NCBI GenBank assembly: GCA_016715505.1
Contig: JADJZY010000009.1
Location: 68,922 to 132,921 of the forward strand
Reading direction: 5' to 3'
Origin: Bacteroidota bacterium
GTDB lineage: Bacteria > Bacteroidota > Bacteroidia > Chitinophagales > Chitinophagaceae
DNA length: 64,000 nucleotides
In this document: positions 1 through 10,246 of the stretch, in pieces
Position numbering within the stretch: position 1 is the first letter of the stretch
How the letters are laid out: the number at the start of each line of letters is the position of its first letter
Program-made: the position numbers and the translations under genes
The notes under the pieces: model-generated
The model's database searches: none
What the model was told of the DNA's origin: nothing
The model's input: only the letters and a program-made list of their open reading frames with translations

Positions 1-1
1 G

Positions 2-799
2 CCTACTAAAACAGAACAAAGCGATTTACTACAAGCCTATTATGGGCGAAATGGCGAATGTCCGATGCCGGTCATTTCAGCCAGCACGCCTTCGGATTGT
101 TTTTGGGCAGCCATCGAAGCGGCTCGTATCTCCATCCAACATATGACCCCCGTTATTTTATTGAGTGATGGATATATTGCCAATGGAGCCGAACCCTGGA
201 AATTTCCATTATCCTCTGAAATTCCTGAAATTCAGGTCCATTTCAAAAAAACGCCTCAAGAGGGCGACCCGGTTTTTATGCCATATGAAAGGGATGAAAA
301 ACTGGCAAGGTCCTGGTCCATTCCGGGTACAGCTGGATTAGAACATCGTATTGGTGGATTAGAAAAACAGGACATCACTGGAAATGTAAGTTATGATCCG
401 GATAACCACCAACACATGGTTTTAACCAGAGCCGCTAAAGTTGATAAAATTGCTGATTATATTCCGGATCAAACCATTCACCTCGGGGCTGAGTCGGGCG
501 ATGTTCTCGTTTTAGGATGGGGCTCAACCTATGGCGTAATAACCACTTGTGTGCAGCAACTGATTGCAGAAGGTCATTCTGTTTCACATGCCCACCTGAG
601 GTATATTCGACCATTTCCTAAAAACCTTGGTCAAATGCTTAAAAATTTTAAAAAGGTGATTATTCCGGAAATCAACAATGGACAATTAATTCAAATTATT
701 CGAAGTCAGTTTTTGGTGGATGCCATTCCTTTTAATAAAATAAAAGGTACTCCAATCACCCAAAACGAATTGACGCAGTTTATACAATCACAGTTATGA
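2..799 (+). CDS. korA: 2-oxoacid:ferredoxin oxidoreductase alpha subunit, 5'-truncated by the window edge
   Basis: C-terminal ~265 residues of the alpha subunit of 2-oxoglutarate (2-oxoacid):acceptor oxidoreductase, which decarboxylates 2-oxoacids to acyl-CoA with ferredoxin in the cytoplasm. The frame is open from base 2. Family signatures visible are PTKTEQSDLLQA, YGRNGECPMPV and ASTPSDCFWAA, followed by the domain with HAHLRYIRPFPKN. The reading frame ends in TGA overlapping the ATG of the next gene (ATGA). The usual partner, korB (beta subunit), does not follow; an OmpA-type lipoprotein does, so the beta subunit must lie outside the window. Function is certain at family level; the exact oxoacid is inferred from similarity to KorA. 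Confidence 0.92.
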   Translation, partial: PTKTEQSDLLQAYYGRNGECPMPVISASTPSDCFWAAIEAARISIQHMTPVILLSDGYIANGAEPWKFPLSSEIPEIQVHFKKTPQEGDPVFMPYERDEKLARSWSIPGTAGLEHRIGGLEKQDITGNVSYDPDNHQHMVLTRAAKVDKIADYIPDQTIHLGAESGDVLVLGWGSTYGVITTCVQQLIAEGHSVSHAHLRYIRPFPKNLGQMLKNFKKVIIPEINNGQLIQIIRSQFLVDAIPFNKIKGTPITQNELTQFIQSQL

Positions 800-1302
800 C
801 AAAATCCTACCTACTACTTTCCTTACTCTGTTTGGTCATGATCAGCGCTTGTCATACCACAAGACGTAAACACCGTAAATCCTTGTCTCGATTATACTTT
901 GAACTAAAAGATTCCATGGCCGGGGCAAGTGTGCGTTATATGAAAGATAGCGTAAAAGTGATTTTCCCCGAAGATGTCATGTTTCCTTTCAATTCTGCCG
1001 AAATCATTGCAGATTTCAAACCCCAGCTCAATCGTTTTTCTAAAACATTGAATCGATATGCTGAAACCGACATTTTAATTACAGGATTTACAGACAATAC
1101 CGGCGAGCAAAGTTTTAATCTGGATTTATCCAAACAAAGGGCAGAATCGGTTAAAACGTATATGCTGACCAAGAGTATCTTACCTGAACGATTAAAAACC
1201 TGGGGATTGGGCGAAAAAAATCCAATCTATCCAAACAACACACCCGAAGGTCGTGCCAAAAATCGAAGAGTTGAATTTGTTATTTTATATGCCGATCAAT
1301 AA
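796..1302 (+). CDS. OmpA-family lipoprotein
   Basis: A 168-residue outer-membrane lipoprotein: hydrophobic signal with lipobox ISAC around residue 19, a short linker, then an OmpA-like peptidoglycan-binding domain. The domain shows ILITGFTDNTG, the LSKQRAESVKTYM helix and a C-terminal GRAKNRRVEF, the signature that contacts diaminopimelate. It probably anchors the outer membrane to the wall. It is translationally coupled to korA (ATGA overlap), an odd pairing of cytoplasmic metabolism and envelope. The next gene is a paralogue. Confidence 0.85.
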   Translation: MTKSYLLLSLLCLVMISACHTTRRKHRKSLSRLYFELKDSMAGASVRYMKDSVKVIFPEDVMFPFNSAEIIADFKPQLNRFSKTLNRYAETDILITGFTDNTGEQSFNLDLSKQRAESVKTYMLTKSILPERLKTWGLGEKNPIYPNNTPEGRAKNRRVEFVILYADQ

Positions 1303-1377
1303 CTTCACCCGGCATTTCGTAATTTGTGGCATTTAGTTTGTGGCAATAGCCCAGTTAGTATTTATAAAATAGGCCTT

Positions 1378-1959
1378 ATGAAAAAAAACATCTTCCAATA
1401 CACATTTCCTGCGCTGTTGGTCTTCCTGTCTGCTTGTTATACTTACGGCCCCATTCATACACCTTATGAGTCCGGGAAAAGAACATTGCCTCCTCCCCCT
1501 ACTAAGATTGTAGGAACACCACTCAGCAAAAAAGAATACCTCGAAAAAACCTACCAGGAAATTAAATCCGGCGTTCCGGAAGCGGAAGTGAAAATGATAG
1601 AAGATAGCATCAAAGTGCTTTTTCCAAATCACATCGTTTACAATAAAAAATCGATTGTTCCGGATAATGATTATCTCGAACCTTTACAAAAGTTCGCAAG
1701 CCTTTTAAAAAAATACCGACAAACAAATATCCTCATTTCGGGACATAGTGATAGCCGCGGCAATGAACAAAAAAATCGAGATTTGTCGCGCCAAAGAGCC
1801 CTTCAAATCAAACAAGTATTGATTGCACAAAGCATCAGTGCCGCCCGTTTGGAAGCATGGGGACTGGGATCTAAATCACCTATTGCGACAAATGAAACAG
1901 AAGAAGGTCGAAAGTTAAACCGCCGGGTAGAATTTGTCATTTTGTATGACGACAAATAA
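1378..1959 (+). CDS. OmpA-family lipoprotein, paralogue of the preceding gene
   Basis: About 193 residues from the chosen ATG at 1378, which begins a proper signal peptide (MKKNIFQY) ending in lipobox LSAC; an upstream in-frame Met at 1324 would put non-signal sequence ahead of it. A Pro-rich linker (LPPPPTK) precedes an OmpA domain with ILISGHSDSRGN, LSRQRALQIK and GRKLNRRVEF. It is a tandem duplicate of the gene at 796 with the same ending (EFVILY). A 75-base gap separates them, so co-transcription is likely. Probable role: outer-membrane lipoprotein binding peptidoglycan. Confidence 0.85.
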   Translation: MKKNIFQYTFPALLVFLSACYTYGPIHTPYESGKRTLPPPPTKIVGTPLSKKEYLEKTYQEIKSGVPEAEVKMIEDSIKVLFPNHIVYNKKSIVPDNDYLEPLQKFASLLKKYRQTNILISGHSDSRGNEQKNRDLSRQRALQIKQVLIAQSISAARLEAWGLGSKSPIATNETEEGRKLNRRVEFVILYDDK

Positions 1960-2032
1960 TTTTATTCGCATTTAAGTTTATTTTAATTGTATCAAACTGC
2001 TTTAGTCTTCATTTCGTTTTATCTGTATTGAC

Positions 2033-2040
2033 TAAATTTG
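2033..2040 (+). promoter_or_regulatory. Bacteroidota -7 promoter element
   Basis: TAAATTTG matches the Bacteroidota sigma-ABfr -7 consensus TAnnTTTG, 19 bases before the ATG at 2059. It lies upstream of the internal Met, which supports the shorter start of the next gene. A clear -33 TTTG is not obvious. Confidence 0.5.
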
Positions 2041-2058
2041 TGTGTCAATATTTTAGTC

Positions 2059-2478
2059 ATGAAAAAAAAGTATGCCTCTAAAATCGGACTGGAAATTGCC
2101 ATTCCATTATTCCTTGTACTCGGTATCGTTTTGTTTCTTTCGATTTACGAAAAACCCTCCTGGTTAGGTGTTGCACTATTGGCACCTCTTATTTTAATGA
2201 TTATTTATATGTTTAAGAACACCGATTACACCATTGATGGGGAATCCCTGATTATTCGATGCGGTTTTCTATATCACAAAACCATCCTCATTCAAAATAT
2301 CCGGAAGATTACTGAAACCAACAATCCGATGAGCTCTCCGGCCACTTCGCTGGATCGACTGGAAATTGTAGATCATGAACATCGGGCTGTTCTGATATCT
2401 CCTCTACAAAAGGAAGCATTCATAGAACAAATTCATCGTATCAATCCGAATATTGTGATTAAACGTAAATCTAAATAG
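2059..2478 (+). CDS. Small membrane protein with bacterial PH-like domain
   Basis: About 139 residues: MKKKYASK, then two adjacent membrane helices (about residues 9-30 and 34-52), followed by a compact C-terminal domain. Its YTIDGESLIIRCGFL and KTILIQNIRKI segments resemble bacterial PH domains of the YdbT/bPH type. It contains no catalytic residues and the role is unknown. It was started at 2059 because a -7 promoter element sits at 2033-2040, so the alternative start at 2038 would be at or before the transcription start. It stands alone; convergent with the LRR gene. Confidence 0.7.
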   Translation: MKKKYASKIGLEIAIPLFLVLGIVLFLSIYEKPSWLGVALLAPLILMIIYMFKNTDYTIDGESLIIRCGFLYHKTILIQNIRKITETNNPMSSPATSLDRLEIVDHEHRAVLISPLQKEAFIEQIHRINPNIVIKRKSK

Positions 2479-2596
2479 GGCTTGTGTTCAATGCATCATG
2501 CCATTCATCAATCATGAACTCATGAATGAATTAAAAAAGTTCTATTCAACACTAGTGGTCAAAAGGTGTTGAACTTTTTGCAGTACTGCGGGACAA

Positions 2597-3737
2597 TTAT
2601 TTTCTGGCTTTGCGTTTAACCGGGGCTTTGCGTACCGCTTTCTTTTTAGGAGGAGCTGGTTTTTGATAGTTACCGGTCATCAAATCCATTATTTTTTGCT
2701 GAATTTCAGGCGAAAACGGATTTCCCTGATAATCAAAAGAAGTTAAACGGGATAAATCTGCAAGCTCAACAGGAACATCGGTCAATTGATTGTTCATAAT
2801 GTTCAACTTATTCAAACCACTCATCATAGAGATTTCTCCTGGCAGCGCTTCGATTTTGTTGTTACTCAAATCTAAATTTTCAAGACGATTCATAGCCGTT
2901 AAAACCATCGGAAACTCAACAAATCCATTGTTTGCTGCAACAAAAGTGGAGGCTTTTCAGATTCGAAAACGAGGTGGGCAAATCGTAAATTTTATTACCG
3001 GGATTGCTGTTTTCACCAACGATCAATGTTTCCAATTTAGTCAGATAACCAATTTCGGAAGGCAAAAAATGTAAGTTATTATTGGAAAGATTCAACTCTC
3101 TTAAATTCTTCAGAAAACGAATATCAGCAGGTACAAAATTTAAGTTACATCCACTTAAATCAAGGCTGGTGATATTTCGCATTTGACGAATCAATTGAAT
3201 CAAATGCTTGGGATCCTTCACCTGATTGCCACTAAAACGAAAACTGGTCAACGCTTGCAAACTATTGATTTCATTGGGTAAAAACGTGATAGGATTGCCG
3301 GTAATATCAATCTCTTCCAAATTTTTACAATTCGAAATTGCGGTTGGCAATGTATTGAGTTTGTTGTTGCGTAAAATAAGTCGGCGTAAATTTTTCATTT
3401 CGCCAATGGTAGAAGGAATGGTACTCAGATTATTGTTCGACAAATCCAGCACTTCAATATGCTCGAGTAAATAAATATCAATAGGAATAGAACTGATATT
3501 GGTATTTTGTAAAGTCAGCTCTTTCAGATTCGGATATCTAAAAACTTCCTTGGGGAAAATTTTAAATGGCTGACTGCTCATCCTCAGCAGATACACACAA
3601 TTGTTATCATATGCTGCCGGCGGTAATTTGTCAAATACCTTGTCAGGATCACACGGATTCGCTAAAGGATAATAGATCTGTGCTTGGATGGCCATCGTAC
3701 ACACCAATATCGCCATACTGAGAATCAACTTCTTCAT
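2597..3737 (-). CDS. Secreted leucine-rich-repeat protein, interrupted by one frame change
   Basis: An exported LRR protein of about 380 residues. It has a signal peptide (MKKLILSMAILVCTMAIQAQ), a Cys-containing cap (NPCDP...NNCVYLL) and roughly ten repeats of the form LxxLxLxxNxLxxLPxxI. The frame changes near 2947: the first part ends ...LKSLHFCCSKQWIC, while one base over it reads LTFVAANNGFVEFP and joins the downstream repeats (LENLDLSNNKIEALP) exactly in register. The C-terminus is a short Lys/Arg/Pro/Ala tail (PPKKKAVRKAPVKRKARK), unusual for a secreted LRR protein. LRRs of this kind mediate protein binding; the partner is unknown. The single-base lesion may be a sequencing error. Confidence 0.8.
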
Positions 3738-3827
3738 ATTCTTCTGAAAATAAATTTGGCTCTAAAAATAGGGCCTTTTTTCTCAAAAACATAATTTTTA
3801 GCCAAATCACCCTTGAATAGCCGGTAA

Positions 3828-5267
3828 TCATTTTCTAATTTGAATGTTTACGCGCCCTTTGATGGTTTCAACTTGCAGAAAATAGATACCAGATCGCAGT
3901 GTACTTAAATCAAGCCAACATGTGGAGGAATTGGCCTGATGTTGGATCCTCTTCCTCCCGGTCAAATCGTAAACTTTGCAAAGGATGATGGCATGCTCCG
4001 ATTCAATCATACATCCATGAATCACCGGATTGGGGGATACTTTTACGCTGATGGGGTTCGTCATGTGATTAGCCAGGCTATTCGGACCGCAAGGTTTGGA
4101 GGTATCAATAGCCGGCGCAAAAAATTGAGCCATATTCAATGTTCGGAGCCAAATATTATCGATGGCATGACCCGACAATGCCGGATTCGCAATCTGTCCC
4201 AAACAATCGGTGGTATTTAAAGTTGAATCAAATTGAATCAACGGCAAAATGGTAACGGAGGCAGAAAGGTTATTGATCATATCCCGAATGCCTCTAGACC
4301 CTTTGATTTGTGGGCGATTGATGATCCATTGACAATTTGCCGGCCATTGGGTAAAACAATATGCGGCACCCTGGTAAACAGCCTGCTGATCGTAAGGAAC
4401 CACCAAATCATTGGGTTGATGAAACATGTATAATCGAGGTGCCTGACTATATGCGTAGTTCGAAAAGATGTCTTGAATCAATCCACCGTAAAAATTCCCC
4501 ACCCCTTTTATGGTATAGCCATACCCGATGTGGAGAGAACCTCCAAAAGGCCCCAGATCCGGACGTTGCAATTGCATCGAAGCAATGGATGTATCAAAGG
4601 AAGGCGTTTGAATGCACTGATTTTCATAAATGGCATTTGGAGCAAGGGCGTCAGGTAAGGCCCCGGCCTCAATGGGTTTTTCAGCAGGATCATCTAAAAA
4701 TGCTGCTTGCATAACAGTGATTCCGCCGGCACTCTCGCCGACTAAAAAAACATTTCTTGGATCAATTTGATAATCCTGCGCCTGTTTAACCAAAAAACGA
4801 ATCGCCCCTTTAAGATCCTGTTGGGCCCTGTATGCAGCCCGATACCACTCTGCCGTGTCCTGCATATTCAGGCAATTCCAGGGAACTCCCAAGGCAGAAA
4901 CATTACAATTGACGAGAGAGGATGTTTGAAACATTCCCAAACGATAATTGACCGATGCAGTGGTATAACCTCTTTGAGCAAATTGTTTGGCCCAATAAGG
5001 CGGTGCATCTGCATCCTTGTTTCCTGCCAAAAAAGCGCCTCCATGTACTGCTATCAATAATGGTCTGCCGCAGGAAGGCGGGGTGTCATTGATGGGCAAA
5101 AAAATGTTCATCTTCAGCTCACGCAAATTTCCTGCGAAATCAGCATCTGAACCATAAACCACATTTTCAATTTTCTGTACCTGATACAGGGTATCAATCC
5201 ATTTCTGAGCCTTTATTTCTGGCAAAAAAAATTGCAAGGCTAAAAGAAGAATCAAGGACTTTTTCAT
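3828..5267 (-). CDS. T9SS-exported carboxylesterase/lipase family alpha/beta hydrolase
   Basis: A 479-residue secreted esterase. After the signal peptide it shows the oxyanion-hole motif HGGAFLAG (near residue 75) and the nucleophile elbow GESAGG (near 179), as in type-B carboxylesterases, with a loosely conserved His region towards residue 370. The last ~75 residues form a type A sorting domain for the type IX secretion system: VSPNPV, VYDLTGR, LRSGIYFLQVET and a basic end. It is therefore exported and surface-attached or released. The substrate is unknown. Confidence 0.88.
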   Translation of the reverse strand: MKKSLILLLALQFFLPEIKAQKWIDTLYQVQKIENVVYGSDADFAGNLRELKMNIFLPINDTPPSCGRPLLIAVHGGAFLAGNKDADAPPYWAKQFAQRGYTTASVNYRLGMFQTSSLVNCNVSALGVPWNCLNMQDTAEWYRAAYRAQQDLKGAIRFLVKQAQDYQIDPRNVFLVGESAGGITVMQAAFLDDPAEKPIEAGALPDALAPNAIYENQCIQTPSFDTSIASMQLQRPDLGPFGGSLHIGYGYTIKGVGNFYGGLIQDIFSNYAYSQAPRLYMFHQPNDLVVPYDQQAVYQGAAYCFTQWPANCQWIINRPQIKGSRGIRDMINNLSASVTILPLIQFDSTLNTTDCLGQIANPALSGHAIDNIWLRTLNMAQFFAPAIDTSKPCGPNSLANHMTNPISVKVSPNPVIHGCMIESEHAIILCKVYDLTGRKRIQHQANSSTCWLDLSTLRSGIYFLQVETIKGRVNIQIRK

Positions 5268-5325
5268 TTTTTTATTTTTTATGGCCGACTGAATGAGTAG
5301 GTTCTATATCGCTTAGGTGAATATA

Positions 5326-5358
5326 CGAAAAAGCCGGCAAAGAAAAATCCTTGCCGGC
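5326..5358 (-). terminator. Rho-independent terminator of the dockerin-repeat gene
   Basis: On the minus strand an 8-bp stem GCCGGCAA/TTGCCGGC encloses a T-rich loop and is followed by TTTTTCG. It lies 26 bases beyond the stop codon at 5384. Confidence 0.75.
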
Positions 5359-5383
5359 CATTCATTAAAAAGAAATCCGCTTA

Positions 5384-8300
5384 TTAAGGCAATATGGCCC
5401 CAACAAAACTATTATTGTTCGGTTCCCAGATTAAAAAGTCTAATCCATCTACAATTCCATCTCCATTAAAATCTGTTCCTACAAATCCTCCAGCGAAATT
5501 GTTATTGTCTGTTTCCCAATCATTAAAATCCAAACCATCTACCACATCATCCTGATTCACATCGCCATTATAAATCGCATAGACTCCGGTTCCTGAAACA
5601 TCTGTTTGATTTGAACCATAAGCCTGTGAAGCAGAAGTGATAAATGAGTATGTTGTATTGGCTGTAAATGCAATTGGATTAGCACTCCAGGTTTCCAATG
5701 AATTTCGGTGTGTCAAAACAATATAATAGCTGTTTCCTGCAACAGATCCGGGGAAGTTACACACCAACTGTCCATTGGTTCCAACACGACCACTAAATGT
5801 ATAAGCCATGTTATAAGGAGAAACGGCATCATGTAAACTTACAGTGATATCATCGGCTTCTGTAGACAAAGCACCACCTACTGATTGATTCAGCAATACC
5901 GGTTGCATGCCTGAAGTGTTGACATCATAAAATCCCTGTATCATCATCGATAAATTCAAAACGGTATTTGCACTTTGAATCGTGGTTGTAATCACATTCG
6001 AGGCAGCTTCACAATATCCTGAAGCAGAACGTGATACACATTGGAAGTAAAATATACCCGCTGTAGTAAAGGTATAATTCATCGAAGCACTTGTTTCACC
6101 CGAAATATCCGACCATGGGCCAGTGGTAGATGTTGTAGAAACCTGCCATTGCAAATTGCCACTAAAACCGGCATTTGAATAACTCAATACATCGTTTACA
6201 TTACCGCTACCAGGACCCGATGCGGTTCCGGCCACAGGCAATGCATCCAAAGGAGCATCAGTGATACTAAAATCAATCGGCGTAATTCCGTTGGTAGGAT
6301 TCACCGTGTTACCAGCACCAGCCCAGATACCATCGGCATCTGTAGCAGCACATCCCAAAACATTTCCTGATACGATGTCGCGTTGTTCTATACGCTGAAT
6401 CCCATTGGGCAAATTGGTTGGAATGTATGCGCCCCAAGAACCTGCAACTCCATTTATACCGGTATTGTACCAAACAGTGTAATTAGGCGAAATGCCATCT
6501 GATTCAGCCCAGGTTCCATAAACCGGACGACCACTACCACCCGTGTTATCATATAAAAATACCGGATTTTCCGCAACTGCATTAGAAGCTCCTTTTACTG
6601 CACGTGCAGTTGCTGAAGGAACAATCATTTTAATCGTATTAGTCGTTCGAACGGAATGTACCAAACTCGTTCCTCCACTTCCATTATTCATTTGTACATA
6701 GAAATAAACATCATTCCCATCTGCAAAAACCGCATTTCCTGTTGGCACCATAGAGAACCATCCGGTGTATTCACCATTCGCATCTGCCGTAAATTCGGCA
6801 TAACGATTGGTGGTCACAAACTCATCGCCACCCATTAAAGTTCCGCCTGCACTTTTTGCAGAAGACTGACCAACGATATAACCATTGCTTCCTGAAGTAT
6901 TATTAATCGCAAAGAAATTTCCGGGTGCAGTTGTTGTTAATGTTGTAGCTGTAGATGCACCGGTGAAATAACGATACGTAGCATTTGGAATTAAATTTTG
7001 AACTTGTAAACGACAAACATATTGCAGGCGTTCACCGGTCACGCCCCCATTCACAGCATATTGCGGTAAAATGACTTCACTTATTGTAGGTACATTCGCA
7101 ATCACCAAGTTTCCGCTAATCACAGGATTTAAACCCGGAGAACTGGCCTCCAAGGTATAAGTGCCTGCAGGGTTTAGTTGCAAATCGTTGAAGGATGCGA
7201 CACCTGCAAATGCATTTTTTGTAACAGTTCCACTCAGTGTTCCAGAACCTGAATTAATTGTAATGGTGATGGGACCGGTATAGTTAACATCCACTGAATT
7301 ATCAGGTCGTAAAGCCTGCACGGTAAATGTTGACAGATTGGTGGATACAACTCCAGTTGTCGGGAAGTTCAATAATGATAATTGTGTTGCGACTGCTAAA
7401 ACATTAAATGGTGCGCTCGAGCCGGATGTCAACACATCTCCATTCAGGCGATCTGCTGAAATCACCACCCCATTTTCGGCAACATTATAATTCACTCCGG
7501 AAATCGTTAGCGTATTTGTTCCTGCATTCATGGTACCCGTGTTGGTACCAACCAAGGTTCCGGTTCCAGTAACCACACTCAGTTGAATGTCTGTATTACT
7601 AATTACATTTTGTGGAATGTTGCTGGCATCACGGGCTTCAATAGTAACATCAAAAGTTCCGGTTACCAGTGGAGAGGCTGGCGTGATATTGGTAATGACC
7701 AACTGAGTAGGAAAAGCCGGATTGGTGCCGGTCCCATTTAAAGTTGCAGTTGGAGCGTACGTAAACAGGCGTAGAGTTCAGCAAAGGGGTCCCGTAAGAA
7801 ACAGAGGTAATAGAGCCCCAATTGATATCATCATTTGAAACTTCAAAATCAGCATTACTAACGGACAAACTCAGAGTACCTGATGAAGGACTTAAATTAT
7901 CTCCCGAAATCTGAATGATTTGAGAAGTCGATTGAGTACCAATGTTCTGATTGGCAAAAGATTGCGAACCAGGCGTGAATAATAAGAAAGGACCAACAGG
8001 AATTACATTTCCAATGAGGGTAATATCATCAAATCGAAGTGTACCGGTTGATGCAGCAGGAGTAGCGCCTAAATCGGTGCGTTGGGTTCCATAGGGATAA
8101 AATCGAAACGAAAGTGTTTGCCCAGGCGTTGTCACGAAATCGGGAAAATCCCAGGTAGCCACAGAACCCGGATTGGTTGTAAGAGGTGCGGCTCCCCATG
8201 TAGTGGAAGTTGCAAAATTATCTGTACTGTAACTCACTTCCAATTGATTGGGCGCTGTATTACTACCCTGACGAAAAAAGCTCAAGGAACTCAAACTTAA

Positions 8301-8591
8301 CCCATATCCGGCATCCGGAGTAACAGTGAATTCGATGTAAGAACTCGGATTGATGCTACTTGTATTATTCAATGTCGTGGAATTAAAGACATTGGCCGTA
8401 GGAGTACAAGTAATGAGATTGCGGGTTAAAGCAGTCCCGGTTGCATTGGCTGCCACTGTTGGTACGTTACCTGGTGTTGGGCAGCTACTTGCTCCAGTAA
8501 ATTGGTTTAAATAAACATTTTGTGCGATGCCAGTTAGTGAAAACAAGGACAATAGCACAGCCATTAGGCTCATTGGAATTATTCGTTTCAT
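5384..8591 (-). CDS. Large secreted repeat-domain protein ending in dockerin-like Ca-binding repeats; one frame change
   Basis: About 1070 residues when the frame change near 7757 is repaired: the first part reads STPVYVR then goes off frame, while the other frame continues YAPTAT-LNGTGT into VITNITPASP. It starts at ATG 8591 (MKRIIPMSL signal peptide, cleavage after IAQ); a -7 promoter at 8610-8617 excludes the longer frame. Visible parts are an N-terminal jelly-roll/discoidin-like region, an Ig-like choice-of-anchor domain (NIGTQSTSQ...SGDNLSPSSG), further Ig-like modules and a PKD-like GNLQWQVSTT section. The C-terminus has two dockerin/EF-hand-like repeats (GDVNQDDVVDGLDF and TDFNGDGIVDGLDF). 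There is no T9SS Por domain, so the anchoring mode is unclear. Probably an adhesin or structural surface protein. Confidence 0.8.
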
Positions 8592-8609
8592 AAATGCGTT
8601 TTTCTGTTG

Positions 8610-8617
8610 CAAAGCTA
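8610..8617 (-). promoter_or_regulatory. Bacteroidota -7 promoter element
   Basis: Minus-strand TAGCTTTG matches TAnnTTTG, 18 bases upstream of the ATG at 8591. It decides the start of the large secreted gene because the longer open frame would run through it. Confidence 0.55.
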
Positions 8618-8699
8618 AGTTAAGTTCAGCTTCTAACCATTGAATTGATATCAAGACACGTTTAACTTCAGGAAAAAATAACATAGAAATCGATTTTCA

Positions 8700-8726
8700 T
8701 AAAAAAACCGGGTTAAAACCCGGCTT
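8700..8726 (-). terminator. Rho-independent terminator of dnaA
   Basis: Minus-strand GCCGGGTTTTAACCCGG hairpin followed by seven T residues, 25 bases beyond the dnaA stop. Confidence 0.85.
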
Positions 8727-8748
8727 ATGATATCAAAAAATATGAAAT

Positions 8749-10185
8749 TTAAATCGCTGCTAAATGCACTTTTTGTTGCAACTCTTTGACTTGTTCCCGT
8801 ATCATCGTATCGGTATCCATCAGGTCTTTGACAGTCTGACAACTATGAATCACGGTCGTATGATCGCGCCCTCCAAAATGATCTCCGATAGTTTTCAGGG
8901 AGTTTTTGGTGAATTGTTTGGCCAGGAACATAGAAATCTGTCTGGCTTGAACAATCTCGCGTTTGCGGGTCTTGGCTTGAAGCTTGTCGTAAGAAATATC
9001 GTAATAATCGCACACCATTTTCTGAATGGTATCAATGGTGATTTCTTTAGAAGATGTTTTTACAATATTCCGTAACACCTTTTTGGCCAATTCCAAATCA
9101 ATATCCTTTTTCACAAGTGATGAATGGGCGAGTAATGAAATCAACGCGCCTTCCATTTCACGAATATTGTTTTGCACATTATATGCGAGATATTTCACCA
9201 CTTCCAAAGGCAACTCTAAACCATCATTACGCATTTTATGCTCTAAAATGGCCATGCGGGTTTCGAAATCAGGTGCTTGAAGATCAGCGCTGAGTCCCCA
9301 TCTGAATCTCGACAATAATCTTTCTTGCATGCCATCCAAATCCTTGGGTGGTTTATCGCTGGTCAGAATGAGTTGTTTGCCATTCTGATGTAAATGATTA
9401 AAAATCGAGAAGAACGCATCTTGAGATTTTATAGCCGGTGCGAAATAATGGATATCATCGATGATCAAGACATCAATCATTTGATAGAAATTGATAAAAT
9501 CGTTGATCTCATTATTTCTTGAATGCTCAATGAATTGATGAATAAACTTTTCTGCACTGACGTACAAAACTGTTTTATTCGGATGTAAACGTTTTGTTTC
9601 GTTGCCAATCGCATGAATCAAATGGGTTTTGCCCAAACCGGATGAGCTATAAAGTACCAGCGGATTAAAAGATGTTCCACCCGGTTTTTGAGAAACAGCC
9701 AATCCCGCACTTCGGGCTAAACGATTGCATTCACCTTCCACAAAAGAATCGAATGTATAATTCGGGTTCAACTGCGGATCGATTTGTGAACGCTTTAATC
9801 CAGGTATTACAAAAGGATTTTTTATCCCTCCTTCTAAACCAATTTGTGCATCCACATAATTATTGCTCAATTGAGCACTTTGTTGTTTACTCGCCGGAAC
9901 CCGAATGGAAGCTGGATTTCGTGTATTTTGATTTTCCATCAAAATACGATATTCTAATTGGGCATTTTTTCCCAATTCTCTTTTGATTGTTTTCGCCAGT
10001 AATTCAACATAATGTTCTTCCAGCCATTCGTAAAAGAATTGGCTTGGAACTTCAATCACTAAAATATTATCCTCGAGTGCGATTGGTTTGATTGGTTCAA
10101 ACCATGTTTTATAAGATTGCCAACTAATATTATCCTTGATGACCTTCAAACAATTTTCCCATATTTTATCAAAGGTTTTCGCCAT
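8749..10185 (-). CDS. dnaA: Chromosomal replication initiator DnaA
   Basis: A 478-residue AAA+ initiator that binds DnaA boxes and melts oriC. Domain I spans roughly residues 1-85 (ISWQSYKTWFEPI), then a variable linker and the AAA+ domain from NYTFDSFVEG. The Walker A reads SSSGLGKTH, where most DnaA proteins have GGxGLGKTH, so the first P-loop Gly is Ser. Walker B is VLIIDDIHYF. The DNA-binding domain IV carries the signature GGRDHTTVIHSC. ATG at 10185 is preferred over an upstream GTG at 10191. dnaN and the usual origin-proximal genes are not adjacent. It has its own terminator at 8700-8726. Confidence 0.97.
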   Translation of the reverse strand: MAKTFDKIWENCLKVIKDNISWQSYKTWFEPIKPIALEDNILVIEVPSQFFYEWLEEHYVELLAKTIKRELGKNAQLEYRILMENQNTRNPASIRVPASKQQSAQLSNNYVDAQIGLEGGIKNPFVIPGLKRSQIDPQLNPNYTFDSFVEGECNRLARSAGLAVSQKPGGTSFNPLVLYSSSGLGKTHLIHAIGNETKRLHPNKTVLYVSAEKFIHQFIEHSRNNEINDFINFYQMIDVLIIDDIHYFAPAIKSQDAFFSIFNHLHQNGKQLILTSDKPPKDLDGMQERLLSRFRWGLSADLQAPDFETRMAILEHKMRNDGLELPLEVVKYLAYNVQNNIREMEGALISLLAHSSLVKKDIDLELAKKVLRNIVKTSSKEITIDTIQKMVCDYYDISYDKLQAKTRKREIVQARQISMFLAKQFTKNSLKTIGDHFGGRDHTTVIHSCQTVKDLMDTDTMIREQVKELQQKVHLAAI

Positions 10186-10246
10186 GTCCACTTAATCGAA
10201 TTTTACAGAGTATTTTAAATAATAATGGTGTGTTTTTCTCCAATTT

